From NCBI GenBank assembly GCA_017634355.1, contig JAGBNO010000063.1, forward strand, positions 1-38,378: a stretch of 38,378 nt of DNA, read 5' to 3'. A program made the position numbers and the translations under genes. The notes beneath the pieces were generated by a model that was not told where the DNA came from, did no database searches, and saw only the letters and a list, made by a program, of their open reading frames with translations. Source of the stretch: Lachnospiraceae bacterium (GTDB taxonomy: Bacteria; Bacillota; Clostridia; Lachnospirales; Lachnospiraceae). This document shows, piece after piece, positions 16,194-23,951 of this stretch (the stretch's first letter is position 1; the number at the start of each line of letters is the position of its first letter).

Positions 16194-16691
16194 TTATAAT
16201 AGATTATCTGGCAGCTGTTTCTCAAATATGGCCTCTTCTATGACCTTAATGCAGCCTTCCAGGTTCTTCTCTATGTCTTTTCCCCAGAAACGTATCACCG
16301 TCCAGCCTTCGTAGAGCAGGGAATGTTCTTTTTCCAGATCCCTTTCCATGTTCCTTTCTATCTTTTTAATCCAATATTCGGCATTATTGCCGCCCTGCAG
16401 CCTTTTTTTCATGCAGTTCCAGTTTTTCCCATGAAAAAACTCCCCGTCACAGAAAATGGCTATCTTGTATTTGGTCAGGGCTATGTCTGGGGTTCCGGGC
16501 AGGGCCTTATAATTTTTCCTGTACCTGTAGCCCTTTTTCCATAGGGCCTTTCTCAAGGCCAGCTCTATGCCTGTGTCCTTTGAGCGTATGCGGCTCATAT
16601 TCCTATGGCGGGCCTCAGACACTGTGCCATGGAAATGCGGATTTCGCTCTTCGTCCTTTGTACTTTCTTTGGTGGCTAATTCTTTTTCCAT
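16194..16691 (-). CDS. vsr: Vsr-like very short patch repair endonuclease
   Basis: 165 residues from ATG 16691. Vsr enzymes nick 5' of the T in T:G mismatches formed by deamination of 5-methylcytosine. Seen here: NMSRIRSKDTGIELALRKAL near 31-50, GYRYRKNYKALPGTPDIAL with the metal-binding Asp at 69, and FCDGEFFHGKNW with His87. The first of the two E. coli active-site His positions (THG) is Asp here (CDG). NAEYWIKKIERNMERD is also typical of the family. No cytosine methyltransferase gene lies in the window. There is no Shine-Dalgarno; an extended -10 ends seven bases before the ATG. The gene follows putP directly. Confidence 0.88.
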   Translation of the reverse strand: MEKELATKESTKDEERNPHFHGTVSEARHRNMSRIRSKDTGIELALRKALWKKGYRYRKNYKALPGTPDIALTKYKIAIFCDGEFFHGKNWNCMKKRLQGGNNAEYWIKKIERNMERDLEKEHSLLYEGWTVIRFWGKDIEKNLEGCIKVIEEAIFEKQLPDNLL

Positions 16692-16697
16692 AGAATT

Positions 16698-16706
16698 ATT
16701 ATAGCA
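16698..16706 (-). promoter_or_regulatory. Extended -10 promoter of vsr, likely leaderless
   Basis: On the minus strand TGC-TATAAT (16706-16698) is a perfect extended -10. Six bases separate it from ATG 16691, placing the start site at or next to the start codon. No good -35 is present, as allowed for extended -10 promoters. Confidence 0.6.
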
Positions 16707-16710
16707 TGGC

Positions 16711-18243
16711 TTATCCCTTCGCCTTCTCAAATTCCTCCAGAATGCTCTGCTCCGGCTCTGGAGTGAGAAGCGACACGGCGACTATGAATATCAGTGACAC
16801 GATAAAAGCCGGAAGGAGCTCATATATGGAGAATATTCCGCCCAGGGGCTTTATAAGGAATTTCCAGATAAATACTGTAGCGCCTCCGGATATCATGCCG
16901 GACAGTGCCCCTGCCTTCGTAGTCCTCTTCCAGAAAAGGGCGCAGAGCATAAGTGCGCCGAAGGCTCCGCCGAAGCCTGCCCAGGCAAAGGAGACTATTC
17001 TGAAGACGGATGAGTCGGGATCCAGGGCGAAGACCACTCCCAGCACGGCTATGGCGATTATAGCTATCCTTGCCACAAAGAGCTTTTTCTTTTCGTCCAT
17101 TTTGATGCCCAGGAACTCATAAATAATGTTTTCGGAAACAGAGGAGGCGGCTGCGAGCATCTGTGAGTCTGCGGTGGACATGGTGGCTGCCAGTATGCCT
17201 GCGAGTATGAGCCCCGCTATGATAGCGGCAAATATGCCGTGTTCCGAAATGAGTCCTGCCAGCTTGACTATTATAGTCTCAGCCTTTGCGGGGGTGTCCA
17301 GATACTCCACGGCGCCGGCCTTGGTTACGCCCAGCCCCACCACGCCTATCGCTATGGCGGCGGCCATTGCGATGAAAACCCAGACGGAGGCGACCCTTCT
17401 GGATAGGGTGAGTTTCTTTTCATCTTCTATAGCCATGAACCTAAGCAGTATATGCGGCATGCCGAAATATCCCAGACCCCAGGCCATGGTGGAAATAATG
17501 GCAATAATTCCCCCGTAGCTTTGAGCGGTATTTGTTACTGGATCGTAGCCCATGGTGAGGCTTAAGTGTCCGGGGATGGCCTTTGCGTTCTCCACTACAT
17601 TTCCCCAGCCGCCGGCCGCATTGATACCGAAGGCCAGCACTACCACCAGCGCAACGGTCATGACGCAGCTCTGGATGAAATCCGTGGTGGAGACTGCCTT
17701 GAAGCCGCCCATTATGGTATAGCCCGTGATGATGAGCGCGGATACCAGCATGGCCGCCACATAGTTGACACCGAAAAGCGAATTGAAGAGCTTGCCGCAG
17801 GCCGCAAAGCCGGAAGCAGTATATGGCACGAAGAATATTATGATCACCAGGGCGGCTATCGCTGAAAGGATATTTCTGTCGTCGTGGAATCTCTTCGAGA
17901 AGAACTGGGGGACCGTGAATGCGTCTATATTATATGAGTATCTGCGCAGCCTTTTGGATACTATGAGCCAGTTGATATATGTGCCTATGCCCAGTCCAAG
18001 GGCCGTCCAGAAGGGCTCGCATATTCCGGTCAGGTATCCAAGTCCGGGAAGCCCCAGGAGCAGCCACGACGACATGTCCGAGGCTTCGGCCGACATGGCG
18101 GTTATGAGCGGTCCCATTTTACGGCCGCCGAGGTAGAAGTCGGTGGAAGCTTCATTGTCCTTGCTGAAAATGAAACCTATCGCCAGCATGCTCAGCAGAT
18201 AGACGGCTATTGTAGCCATAATGATAAAGATTATGGTATTCAT
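16711..18243 (-). CDS. putP: Sodium/proline symporter (SSS family)
   Basis: 510 residues with about 13 membrane segments, the length usual for PutP. It imports proline (or a related solute) with Na+. DFYLGGRKMGPLITAMSAEASDMSSWLLLGLPG near the N-terminus has the conserved S-A-x-A-S-D-M-S-S-W pattern of PutP. SVSENIIYEF and MSTADSQMLAAASS carry the Na+-site Ser/Thr motif. ATG 18243 follows GGAGGAG at ideal spacing. The leader contains family III copy 2. The downstream vsr gene begins 19 bp after the stop. Confidence 0.94.
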   Translation of the reverse strand: MNTIIFIIMATIAVYLLSMLAIGFIFSKDNEASTDFYLGGRKMGPLITAMSAEASDMSSWLLLGLPGLGYLTGICEPFWTALGLGIGTYINWLIVSKRLRRYSYNIDAFTVPQFFSKRFHDDRNILSAIAALVIIIFFVPYTASGFAACGKLFNSLFGVNYVAAMLVSALIITGYTIMGGFKAVSTTDFIQSCVMTVALVVVLAFGINAAGGWGNVVENAKAIPGHLSLTMGYDPVTNTAQSYGGIIAIISTMAWGLGYFGMPHILLRFMAIEDEKKLTLSRRVASVWVFIAMAAAIAIGVVGLGVTKAGAVEYLDTPAKAETIIVKLAGLISEHGIFAAIIAGLILAGILAATMSTADSQMLAAASSVSENIIYEFLGIKMDEKKKLFVARIAIIAIAVLGVVFALDPDSSVFRIVSFAWAGFGGAFGALMLCALFWKRTTKAGALSGMISGGATVFIWKFLIKPLGGIFSIYELLPAFIVSLIFIVAVSLLTPEPEQSILEEFEKAKG

Positions 18244-18267
18244 GATGATTCTCCTCCAAATTAAGAT

Positions 18268-18304
18268 GATGTTAGGGTCGGAACTATGTTTTTGCAAATC
18301 GTAC
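18268..18304 (-). repeat. Family III leader repeat, copy 2
   Basis: Read on the minus strand, 18304 to 18268 matches 2272-2308 at 34 of 37 bases. Here it lies in the putP leader between the -10 box and the ribosome site, flanked by AACTAT and ATAGTT that can pair. Confidence 0.8.
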
Positions 18305-18327
18305 TATAGTTATCTCCTGCCAGAGGG

Positions 18328-18356
18328 ATAATATACTTATGCGCCGCAAATTTCAA
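18328..18356 (-). promoter_or_regulatory. Promoter of putP
   Basis: On the minus strand TTGAAA (18356-18351) lies 17 bp from TATTAT (18333-18328). It gives a leader of about 80 nt that includes the family III repeat. Confidence 0.75.
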
Positions 18357-18462
18357 TAGACTTAGGGGCTTTCCGTAATATTTATGGCTAGTCAAATGGC
18401 ATTTTTTTAGAGTATTATATGAGTCTGGCAAGTGTCCTATTGTCTTCATTGAAGGAAAGGGA

Positions 18463-18750
18463 GTGGGCATGAAAAAGAAATTCTTTGCTATAGCTTTGAG
18501 TACTGTCATACTAACGTGCATGCTGTACGGCTGCGCCGGAAGCCCACAGGCTCCGGAAGAGCCTGCAAAAGAGGCAGAAGCTGCGAAAGAGGCTGATGGC
18601 ACTGAAGGCGGAGAGGCAGCAGATGCGGCTCCGGAAAACGGGGCGGAGGAAGATGCGGCCACCGAGCAGACCCTGCTTCCCTTTGAGGACGAGCCTCAAA
18701 AGACTTATGACCAGGTATACGTGCTGCCGCATGAGGGTGCTGGGAAATGA
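18463..18750 (+). CDS. Small lipoprotein, possibly shortened by a frameshift
   Basis: 95 residues. ATG 18469 in the annotated frame would sit just after GGGAG; the longer start at 18463 has no separate ribosome site, so the true N-terminus may be MKKKFFAIAL. A signal peptide ends in a lipobox LYGC, so the mature protein is membrane-anchored outside. An acidic Ala/Glu spacer of about 45 residues follows, then QKTYDQVYVLPHEGAGK and a TGA. The protein ends abruptly. An overlapping frame (18747-18872) continues with a folded-looking peptide, so the two may be one gene with a one-base change in GGGAAATGATGG. I do not recognise the family. It precedes the sugar transporter operon and is transcribed away from putP. 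Confidence 0.7.
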   Translation: MGMKKKFFAIALSTVILTCMLYGCAGSPQAPEEPAKEAEAAKEADGTEGGEAADAAPENGAEEDAATEQTLLPFEDEPQKTYDQVYVLPHEGAGK

Positions 18751-18872
18751 TGGCTCCTGAGGATGTGCAGAAAATCATGAATAAACAGGACAGGAGCTAT
18801 ACCATAGACGTGAAGGCGGGGGAAATACTGGAGCTGGACGGGAATGCGCTGGGAGAGCTGCTGCTGTCGTAA
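18747..18872 (+). CDS. Short overlapping ORF, possible continuation of the lipoprotein
   Basis: 41 codons beginning MMAPEDVQKIMNKQDR and ending GNALGELLLS. Its ATG overlaps the lipoprotein stop as ATGA, and GAGGG lies nine bases upstream, so coupled translation is possible. If one A were added to the AAA run before it, the lipoprotein would read straight into this frame. Either reading (coupled small protein or frameshifted C-terminus) fits; the family is unknown. Confidence 0.45.
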   Translation: MMAPEDVQKIMNKQDRSYTIDVKAGEILELDGNALGELLLS

Positions 18873-18896
18873 GGGCACAGCCCGCCAAAAAATAAA

Positions 18897-18925
18897 TTGA
18901 CAATATATATAAATGAGGGTTATAT
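18897..18925 (+). promoter_or_regulatory. Promoter of the sugar ABC transporter operon
   Basis: TTGACA (18897-18902), a 17 bp spacer and TTATAT (18920-18925), or TATATT one base later. It leaves a leader of about 85 nt. No catabolite-repression operator was recognised near it. Confidence 0.75.
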
Positions 18926-19015
18926 TTATCATTGGTCGCTATAAGACCCGTTTTGTATACATCGGGCCTCAAGTGGCTGTAACTTAAAGTCCTATTTACA
19001 GGGAGGAAAAGAAGC

Positions 19016-20296
19016 ATGAAGAAGAAGATTGTAAGCGTACTACTGAGTGCGGTCATGGCTTTATCCTTGACTGCGTGTGGCGGCGCAGCGGCTCCTGCAC
19101 CGGAAGCCGGCGATACCGGTGCGGCGGCAGATACTGGCGCGGCGGCCGCTGACACTGGAGCAGCAGCGGCAGATACTGCCGATACTGCAGCAGCAGATAC
19201 TGGCGCAGCGGCTGCTGGGGATACCGCAGATGCGGCAGCCACTCCTGCAGCAACAGGCGATATCAAGATTGGTGTCTCTATCTGGAGCTCTACCGATGTT
19301 CTGGGCTCACAGTGCAAAAAGATCATCGACGAGGCCGCAAAGGCTCTTGGCGTCAGCGTACAGTATGTGGACCAGGGCCATGTGTCCGAGCAGGTCACCG
19401 CTTCTGTTGACCAGCTTATCGCAGCTGGCTGCCAGGGCATCATCATCTGCAACTCCGCAGATACAGAGATGACTTCAGCTATTAAGTCCTGCAATGATGC
19501 AGGCGTATATCTTGCACAGTTCTTCCGTATCATCAGCAAAGATAATAGCGCAGATATATATCAGGCAGCTACCGATTCTGAATATTTTGTCGGCGCAGTA
19601 CACGAGAATGAGCCTGAGAACGGCGAGAAGCTTGTACAGATCCTTCTGGACAAGGGCGACCGCAACATCGGCCTTATAGGCTGGGAGCAGGGCGATGCCA
19701 CATGGCTTGGCCGTTATGAGGGATACAAAGCCGGCGTAGACAAGTGGAACAGCGAGCATCCCGATGACCAGGCGAAGCTTTCTGAGCCCCAGTATGCAGG
19801 CACCACCGCAGAGGGCGGCACGGATGCAGCTACAGCCCTTATGGCAGCAGATCCCAATCTCGATGCACTTATCCCTGCAGGTGGCGGCGGAGAGCCCCTT
19901 CTGGGCGCAATCGCAGCTGTAGAGACTGCCGGCAAGACCGGACAGATCGACATCGTATCCACAGACTTCCTGCCTGACCTTGGCGAGAGGCTGAAGGACG
20001 GCTCCATGGCCGGTGAGTCCGGCGGACACTACTGCGATCCCCTGTTTGCCTTCATGATGGTCTACAATGCTATCAAGGGCAACTATACCGGATTTGCAGG
20101 CACCTTCAACGAGATCAACTTCCCTTACCTCTATGTCTCATCTCCTGATAGCTATGCAGATTATGAGAAGTATTTCGTGGATCAGCTTCCTTACACAGAT
20201 GAGGAGCTGGTAGCCATGTCCGAGCAGGATCTTGCCGGACTTACCGAAACTGCCGCTAAACTCTCCATCGAAGATGCGGCGGCCCGTTCCAAGTAA
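19016..20296 (+). CDS. Sugar ABC transporter substrate-binding lipoprotein (RbsB-like)
   Basis: 426 residues. A signal peptide ends with the lipobox LTAC at Cys21. An Ala/Asp/Thr-Gly spacer made of irregular DTGAAA repeats (about residues 33-78) follows, then a periplasmic-binding-protein type 1 fold from IKIGVSIWSS. It shares with RbsB-like proteins the QVTASVDQLIAAGCQGIIICNSADTE pattern, GLIGWEQGD and AATALMAADPNLDALIPAGGG; the sugar is not identifiable. AGGGAGG precedes the ATG. Codon choice differs from neighbours: ATC and CGT/CGC replace the usual ATA and AGG in many places, consistent with high expression. A terminator follows, so it is probably made in excess over the membrane parts. 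Confidence 0.92.
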   Translation: MKKKIVSVLLSAVMALSLTACGGAAAPAPEAGDTGAAADTGAAAADTGAAAADTADTAAADTGAAAAGDTADAAATPAATGDIKIGVSIWSSTDVLGSQCKKIIDEAAKALGVSVQYVDQGHVSEQVTASVDQLIAAGCQGIIICNSADTEMTSAIKSCNDAGVYLAQFFRIISKDNSADIYQAATDSEYFVGAVHENEPENGEKLVQILLDKGDRNIGLIGWEQGDATWLGRYEGYKAGVDKWNSEHPDDQAKLSEPQYAGTTAEGGTDAATALMAADPNLDALIPAGGGGEPLLGAIAAVETAGKTGQIDIVSTDFLPDLGERLKDGSMAGESGGHYCDPLFAFMMVYNAIKGNYTGFAGTFNEINFPYLYVSSPDSYADYEKYFVDQLPYTDEELVAMSEQDLAGLTETAAKLSIEDAAARSK

Positions 20297-20333
20297 GAGG
20301 CTATAATAGGCGCAATGATTAGCTAGACCTTTT

Positions 20334-20379
20334 GCAGAACCGATGCCGCTTACAAGCGGTGTCGGTTCTGCTTGTTTTT
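20334..20379 (+). terminator. Intrinsic terminator/attenuator after the binding-protein gene
   Basis: An 18 bp fully paired stem: GCAGAACCGA pairs with TCGGTTCTGC, then TGCCGCTT with AAGCGGTG. The loop is ACA, and TTGTTTTT follows. Partial read-through would feed the permease and ATPase genes. A second short hairpin (CCATTGC/GCAATGG) at about 20428-20446 could protect the 5' end of a processed downstream mRNA. Confidence 0.92.
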
Positions 20380-20472
20380 AGAACATCTATTTTTAATAAT
20401 ATGGACACTTATGGGGGTTTGAGTTCCATTGCTAAAAGGCAATGGGGATTCACATGAAGAAGGAGTGAACAG

Positions 20473-21438
20473 ATGGGTTCCGAACAAGCAGTTGCAAAGA
20501 AGGGACTAACGGGCCAGGTCCGGGGCTATGCCACCTTAATCGGTCTTATAATTTTATCGTGGGGTATATTTAAAGTACTTACACCCAGTAATTTTGGCTC
20601 AGCCGCCAATATGCTGAGTTACTTCCAGTCAGGACTCATAGCGGCAGTGGGCGCCATGGGCTTCTATTTCGTAATGGTCATGGGGATGTTTGACTTCTCC
20701 ATAGGCGCAAATATCATGCTTTCAGCCATAATGGGCTGCGTTATAGCATCCCGCTTCAATATGGGCTATGCAGGCCTCATATTGGGCAGTATAGTAACCG
20801 GGGCCATTGTAGGCTTCCTGAACGGGATTTTCTATATCAAGCTGCGCATCCCTTCCATGATAGTCACTACGGGGCTTGCGCTTATATATGAGTCTATTGC
20901 CAATTTCATGGCAGGCGGTTCTTCACAGATACTGCCGGCGGACCTCCGGGCCTTCGGCAAAATGCCCATGAACCTTATCCTGGCTTTTGCGGCTTTTGCA
21001 GTGGCTTATTTCATATTGAATTATACTAAAATCGGCACTTACACCTATGCCATTGGCTCCAACGAATTCGTGGCCAAGAACATGGGTATAAATATCAATA
21101 AATATAAGGTACTGGCCTTTGTCATAAGCGGCGCTTTCCTCGGAGTTATGGCAATCCTTACCATTAGCTATGGTTCATCAATGCTGGCCGTCACGGGCAT
21201 GGCGTCCATGAGCCGGAACTTTGTTCCCACCATGGGCTGCTTTTTCGGCATGGCTTTCAAGAAATACGGTATGCCTCTGCAGTCCATTATCCTTGGAGAA
21301 TTTATAATACAGATCATCTTTTTCGGATTCGTGGCACTGGGAGCGCCTACGGCCATACAGGATATCATTACGGGCCTTGCGCTTCTCATCATCATTACCC
21401 TGACAACGAAATCCGTCAAGGGTGAGGTAGTCAAATAA
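20473..21438 (+). CDS. Sugar ABC transporter permease 1 (RbsC-like)
   Basis: 321 residues with about eight to ten membrane segments. FYFVMVMGMFDFSIGANIMLSAIMG contains the G-x-x-D/E-x-S-x-G motif of the BPD_transp_2 family; DFSIG stands where RbsC has DLSVG. RIPSMIVTTGLALIYE is the conserved substrate-path helix. AAGGAG lies before ATG 20473. It is paralogous to the second permease at 22992, and the pair should form a heteromeric channel with the ATPase between them. Confidence 0.92.
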   Translation: MGSEQAVAKKGLTGQVRGYATLIGLIILSWGIFKVLTPSNFGSAANMLSYFQSGLIAAVGAMGFYFVMVMGMFDFSIGANIMLSAIMGCVIASRFNMGYAGLILGSIVTGAIVGFLNGIFYIKLRIPSMIVTTGLALIYESIANFMAGGSSQILPADLRAFGKMPMNLILAFAAFAVAYFILNYTKIGTYTYAIGSNEFVAKNMGININKYKVLAFVISGAFLGVMAILTISYGSSMLAVTGMASMSRNFVPTMGCFFGMAFKKYGMPLQSIILGEFIIQIIFFGFVALGAPTAIQDIITGLALLIIITLTTKSVKGEVVK

Positions 21439-21458
21439 ACAGGGGAGGGACTTTGAAC

Positions 21459-22958
21459 ATGAGCGAAGTGAGATTGCAGGTTGTGGATATGTGCAAGTCC
21501 TTTGGCATCACAAAGGCCGTGCAGAATGTGTCCTTTAATGTCAATAAAGGCGAAGTCCACGCCCTGATAGGAGAGAACGGTTCTGGAAAGAGCACGCTTA
21601 CCAATATGCTTACCGGCATATATACCATAGACAGCGGGAAATTTATCCTGGATGGGAAAGAAGTGCATCCAAAGAATCAGGTAGAGGCCAATGACGAGGG
21701 TATCTCCATTATAGTGCAGGAGCTTGGGACTCTGTCGGGCCTTACCGTGGCAGAGAATATTTTCTTAGGCCACGAGGATATGTTCGTAAAGGCGGGGATA
21801 AAGAATACCAATGCCATGAACCGCAGGGCCAATGAGCTTTTGGAGGAATATGGCTTCGGGCGCATAAAGGCCGCTAGCATGATAGACGACTATAACTTTG
21901 AGGACAGAAAGCTGGTGGAAATAGTGAAGGCCACCTACTTCAAGCCCAAGATAGTGGTAGTGGACGAGACGACCACAGCCCTTTCGCAGGAAGGCCGTGA
22001 AGAGCTGTACAAGAATATGGAGAATGTCAAGTCCTACGGCGGGACAGTTATCTTTATATCCCATGACCTTCCGGAAATACTTGATAAGTCGGATACAATA
22101 ACCATACTTAGGGATGGTGTATATATTGACACGGTTAAGAGCGCGGATGTGAATGAGGACGACTTGAAGCGGCTCATGGTGGGGCGCGAGGTCAGCGGCG
22201 CATATTACCGCACGGATTATGGCGAGAAGATTTCTGATGAAGTAGTGCTTACGGTCAAGAATGTGACAGTGCCGGGGCTCATAGAGGATGTGAATTTCGA
22301 GCTCCATAAGGGCGAGATACTGGGCTTTGGCGGACTTTCAGAGTCCGGAATGCACGAGGTAGGCAAGGCTGTATTCGGGGCTTCCTATGACAGGGAGGGT
22401 TCGGTCACGCTTAAGGACGGGACACAGATAAACAGTATTCCCACCGCCATTTCCCACAGCATAGCCTATACCTCCAAAAACCGCGACCTGGAGTCGGTGG
22501 TCATGAACCAGAGCATAGGGGACAATATCTGCCTGCCATCCCTGAATGAGCTTGCAGGGCCGGGCGGAGTCTTGAGCGGCAAGAAGATGAAGGAATTCAG
22601 CAACCGCCATGCCGAAGAGATGTCCGTAAAGATGGTGAATGTGGACCAGTTCGTCTCCGACCTCTCCGGTGGAAATAAGCAGAAAGTGGTACTTGCCCGC
22701 TGGATAGGAAAGGACTCTGACATACTGGTGCTGGACAGCCCCACCCGTGGCATAGATATCAAGGTGAAGCAGGACATCTACCAGCTCATGGACAGGATGA
22801 GGAAGAACGGCAAGTCCATTATAATGATATCTGAGGAGCTGATGGAGCTCATAGGTATGTGCGACCGCATCATTATAATGAAGGACGGAAAGATAAGCGG
22901 AGAGCTGGAGCGAAGCGAAGGCATGAACGAGAATACCCTTATCGCCAAGATGGTTTAA
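21459..22958 (+). CDS. Sugar ABC transporter ATPase with two nucleotide-binding domains (RbsA/MglA-like)
   Basis: 499 residues from ATG 21459 (AGGGGAGGG about ten bases upstream; a TTG at 21453 is the alternative). NBD1 has Walker A GENGSGKST at 38-46 and Walker B VVVDETTTAL. Its signature is poor: DYNFEDRKLVEIVKA where RbsA has LSVGxxQxVEIxKAL. NBD2 has a good signature, LSGGNKQKVVLARW, and Walker B ILVLDSPTRGID, but its P-loop is degenerate (GGLSESGMHEV). One complete ATP site may thus form from NBD1 Walker A and NBD2 signature. It powers uptake through the flanking permeases. Confidence 0.93.
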   Translation: MSEVRLQVVDMCKSFGITKAVQNVSFNVNKGEVHALIGENGSGKSTLTNMLTGIYTIDSGKFILDGKEVHPKNQVEANDEGISIIVQELGTLSGLTVAENIFLGHEDMFVKAGIKNTNAMNRRANELLEEYGFGRIKAASMIDDYNFEDRKLVEIVKATYFKPKIVVVDETTTALSQEGREELYKNMENVKSYGGTVIFISHDLPEILDKSDTITILRDGVYIDTVKSADVNEDDLKRLMVGREVSGAYYRTDYGEKISDEVVLTVKNVTVPGLIEDVNFELHKGEILGFGGLSESGMHEVGKAVFGASYDREGSVTLKDGTQINSIPTAISHSIAYTSKNRDLESVVMNQSIGDNICLPSLNELAGPGGVLSGKKMKEFSNRHAEEMSVKMVNVDQFVSDLSGGNKQKVVLARWIGKDSDILVLDSPTRGIDIKVKQDIYQLMDRMRKNGKSIIMISEELMELIGMCDRIIIMKDGKISGELERSEGMNENTLIAKMV

Positions 22959-22991
22959 GTTCGCCGTGAAAATACGGCAGAAAGAGGAAGC

Positions 22992-23951
22992 ATGGAAAAC
23001 GGTAAAACTTCAAGGGAAGAGGCCTTAAAAAAGCTTTCCCTTATATCAACCATACGGGCAATACTCCCGGTAGTGGGGCTTGTAATAATCTTTATCCTAT
23101 TTAATGTGCTGACTAACGGCCGCATGATATCGAATATGTCCCTGGCCTTTTCACAGGTGTATGTGACGCTGATAGCGGCCATGGGTGTTTTCTTCATAAT
23201 GACCATGGGCGGCCTGGACTTCTCCCAGGGGTCCATACTGGGACTTTCTTCCATAGTGGTCTGCATGGTCTCGAAGACCAGCATCCCGCTCGCAATAGTC
23301 TGTGGCATACTGACGGGTGCGGCCATAGGCTGCTTTAATGGATTTTTCCATGTGAAGATGAAGATAAAGTCCTTCATAGTCACGATCTGCTCTATGTTCC
23401 TATTCCGCGGACTTATCAAGTATCTGACGACAGATGCGCCTGTAGCGGGCTCAGCGGCATTGGTGAACTTTGATACAACTGTGTTAAAGGTGATAATTAC
23501 AGTAATTGTGCTGGGGCTGGGCTTCTTTGCCTTCCAGTGCACGCCCTTTGGCATAAGGCTGAAGGCCATAGGCGCCGGTGAAAAGGCCGCTGAATTTGCG
23601 GGAATAAGGACGGATCTGACAAAATTCCTGATTTATGTACTGTCCGGAGCCATCACCGGCTTTGCGGCCTTCGTCAATGTCATCAAGGTGGGTTCTGCCA
23701 CGTCCAATAGCGGAAACCAGCTGGAGACACAGATACTCATAGCACTGGTGCTGGGTGGTATGCCCATTTCCGGCGGTGCGAAGGTCAGGTTCATAAATGT
23801 AATAGTGGGCGCGCTGCTCTATGTGGTACTCAGTAGCGGCCTCACGATGATGGGCTTTGACACCCAGACCATGCAGCTCATACAAGGCGTGGTATTCCTC
23901 ATCTTCGTGGCAGTATTCGCTGACAGGCAGTCCCTGCAGGTAATCAAGTGA
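22992..23951 (+). CDS. Sugar ABC transporter permease 2 (RbsC-like)
   Basis: 319 residues with about eight to ten membrane segments. FFIMTMGGLDFSQGSILGLSSIV has the family DFS-G motif, and KIKSFIVTICSMFLFRGL is the RbsC-like conserved helix. Near the C-terminus SGNQLETQILIALVLGGMPISGG matches the family pattern G-x-x-x-E-x-x-x-I-x-x-x-x-x-GG. AGAGGAAG precedes the ATG. It closes the transporter operon, and its stop overlaps the GTG of the next gene. Confidence 0.92.
   Translation: MENGKTSREEALKKLSLISTIRAILPVVGLVIIFILFNVLTNGRMISNMSLAFSQVYVTLIAAMGVFFIMTMGGLDFSQGSILGLSSIVVCMVSKTSIPLAIVCGILTGAAIGCFNGFFHVKMKIKSFIVTICSMFLFRGLIKYLTTDAPVAGSAALVNFDTTVLKVIITVIVLGLGFFAFQCTPFGIRLKAIGAGEKAAEFAGIRTDLTKFLIYVLSGAITGFAAFVNVIKVGSATSNSGNQLETQILIALVLGGMPISGGAKVRFINVIVGALLYVVLSSGLTMMGFDTQTMQLIQGVVFLIFVAVFADRQSLQVIK

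Noticed and set aside
18741..18755. Programmed -1 frameshift at GGGAAATGA
   Set aside because: The zero-frame codons GGG AAA do not form an X-XXY-YYZ slippery heptamer, and no stimulatory stem was seen; ATGA coupling or an indel is simpler.
19475..20029. Minus-strand ORF inside the binding-protein gene
   Set aside because: A shadow of the periplasmic binding protein frame, caused by its codon use.
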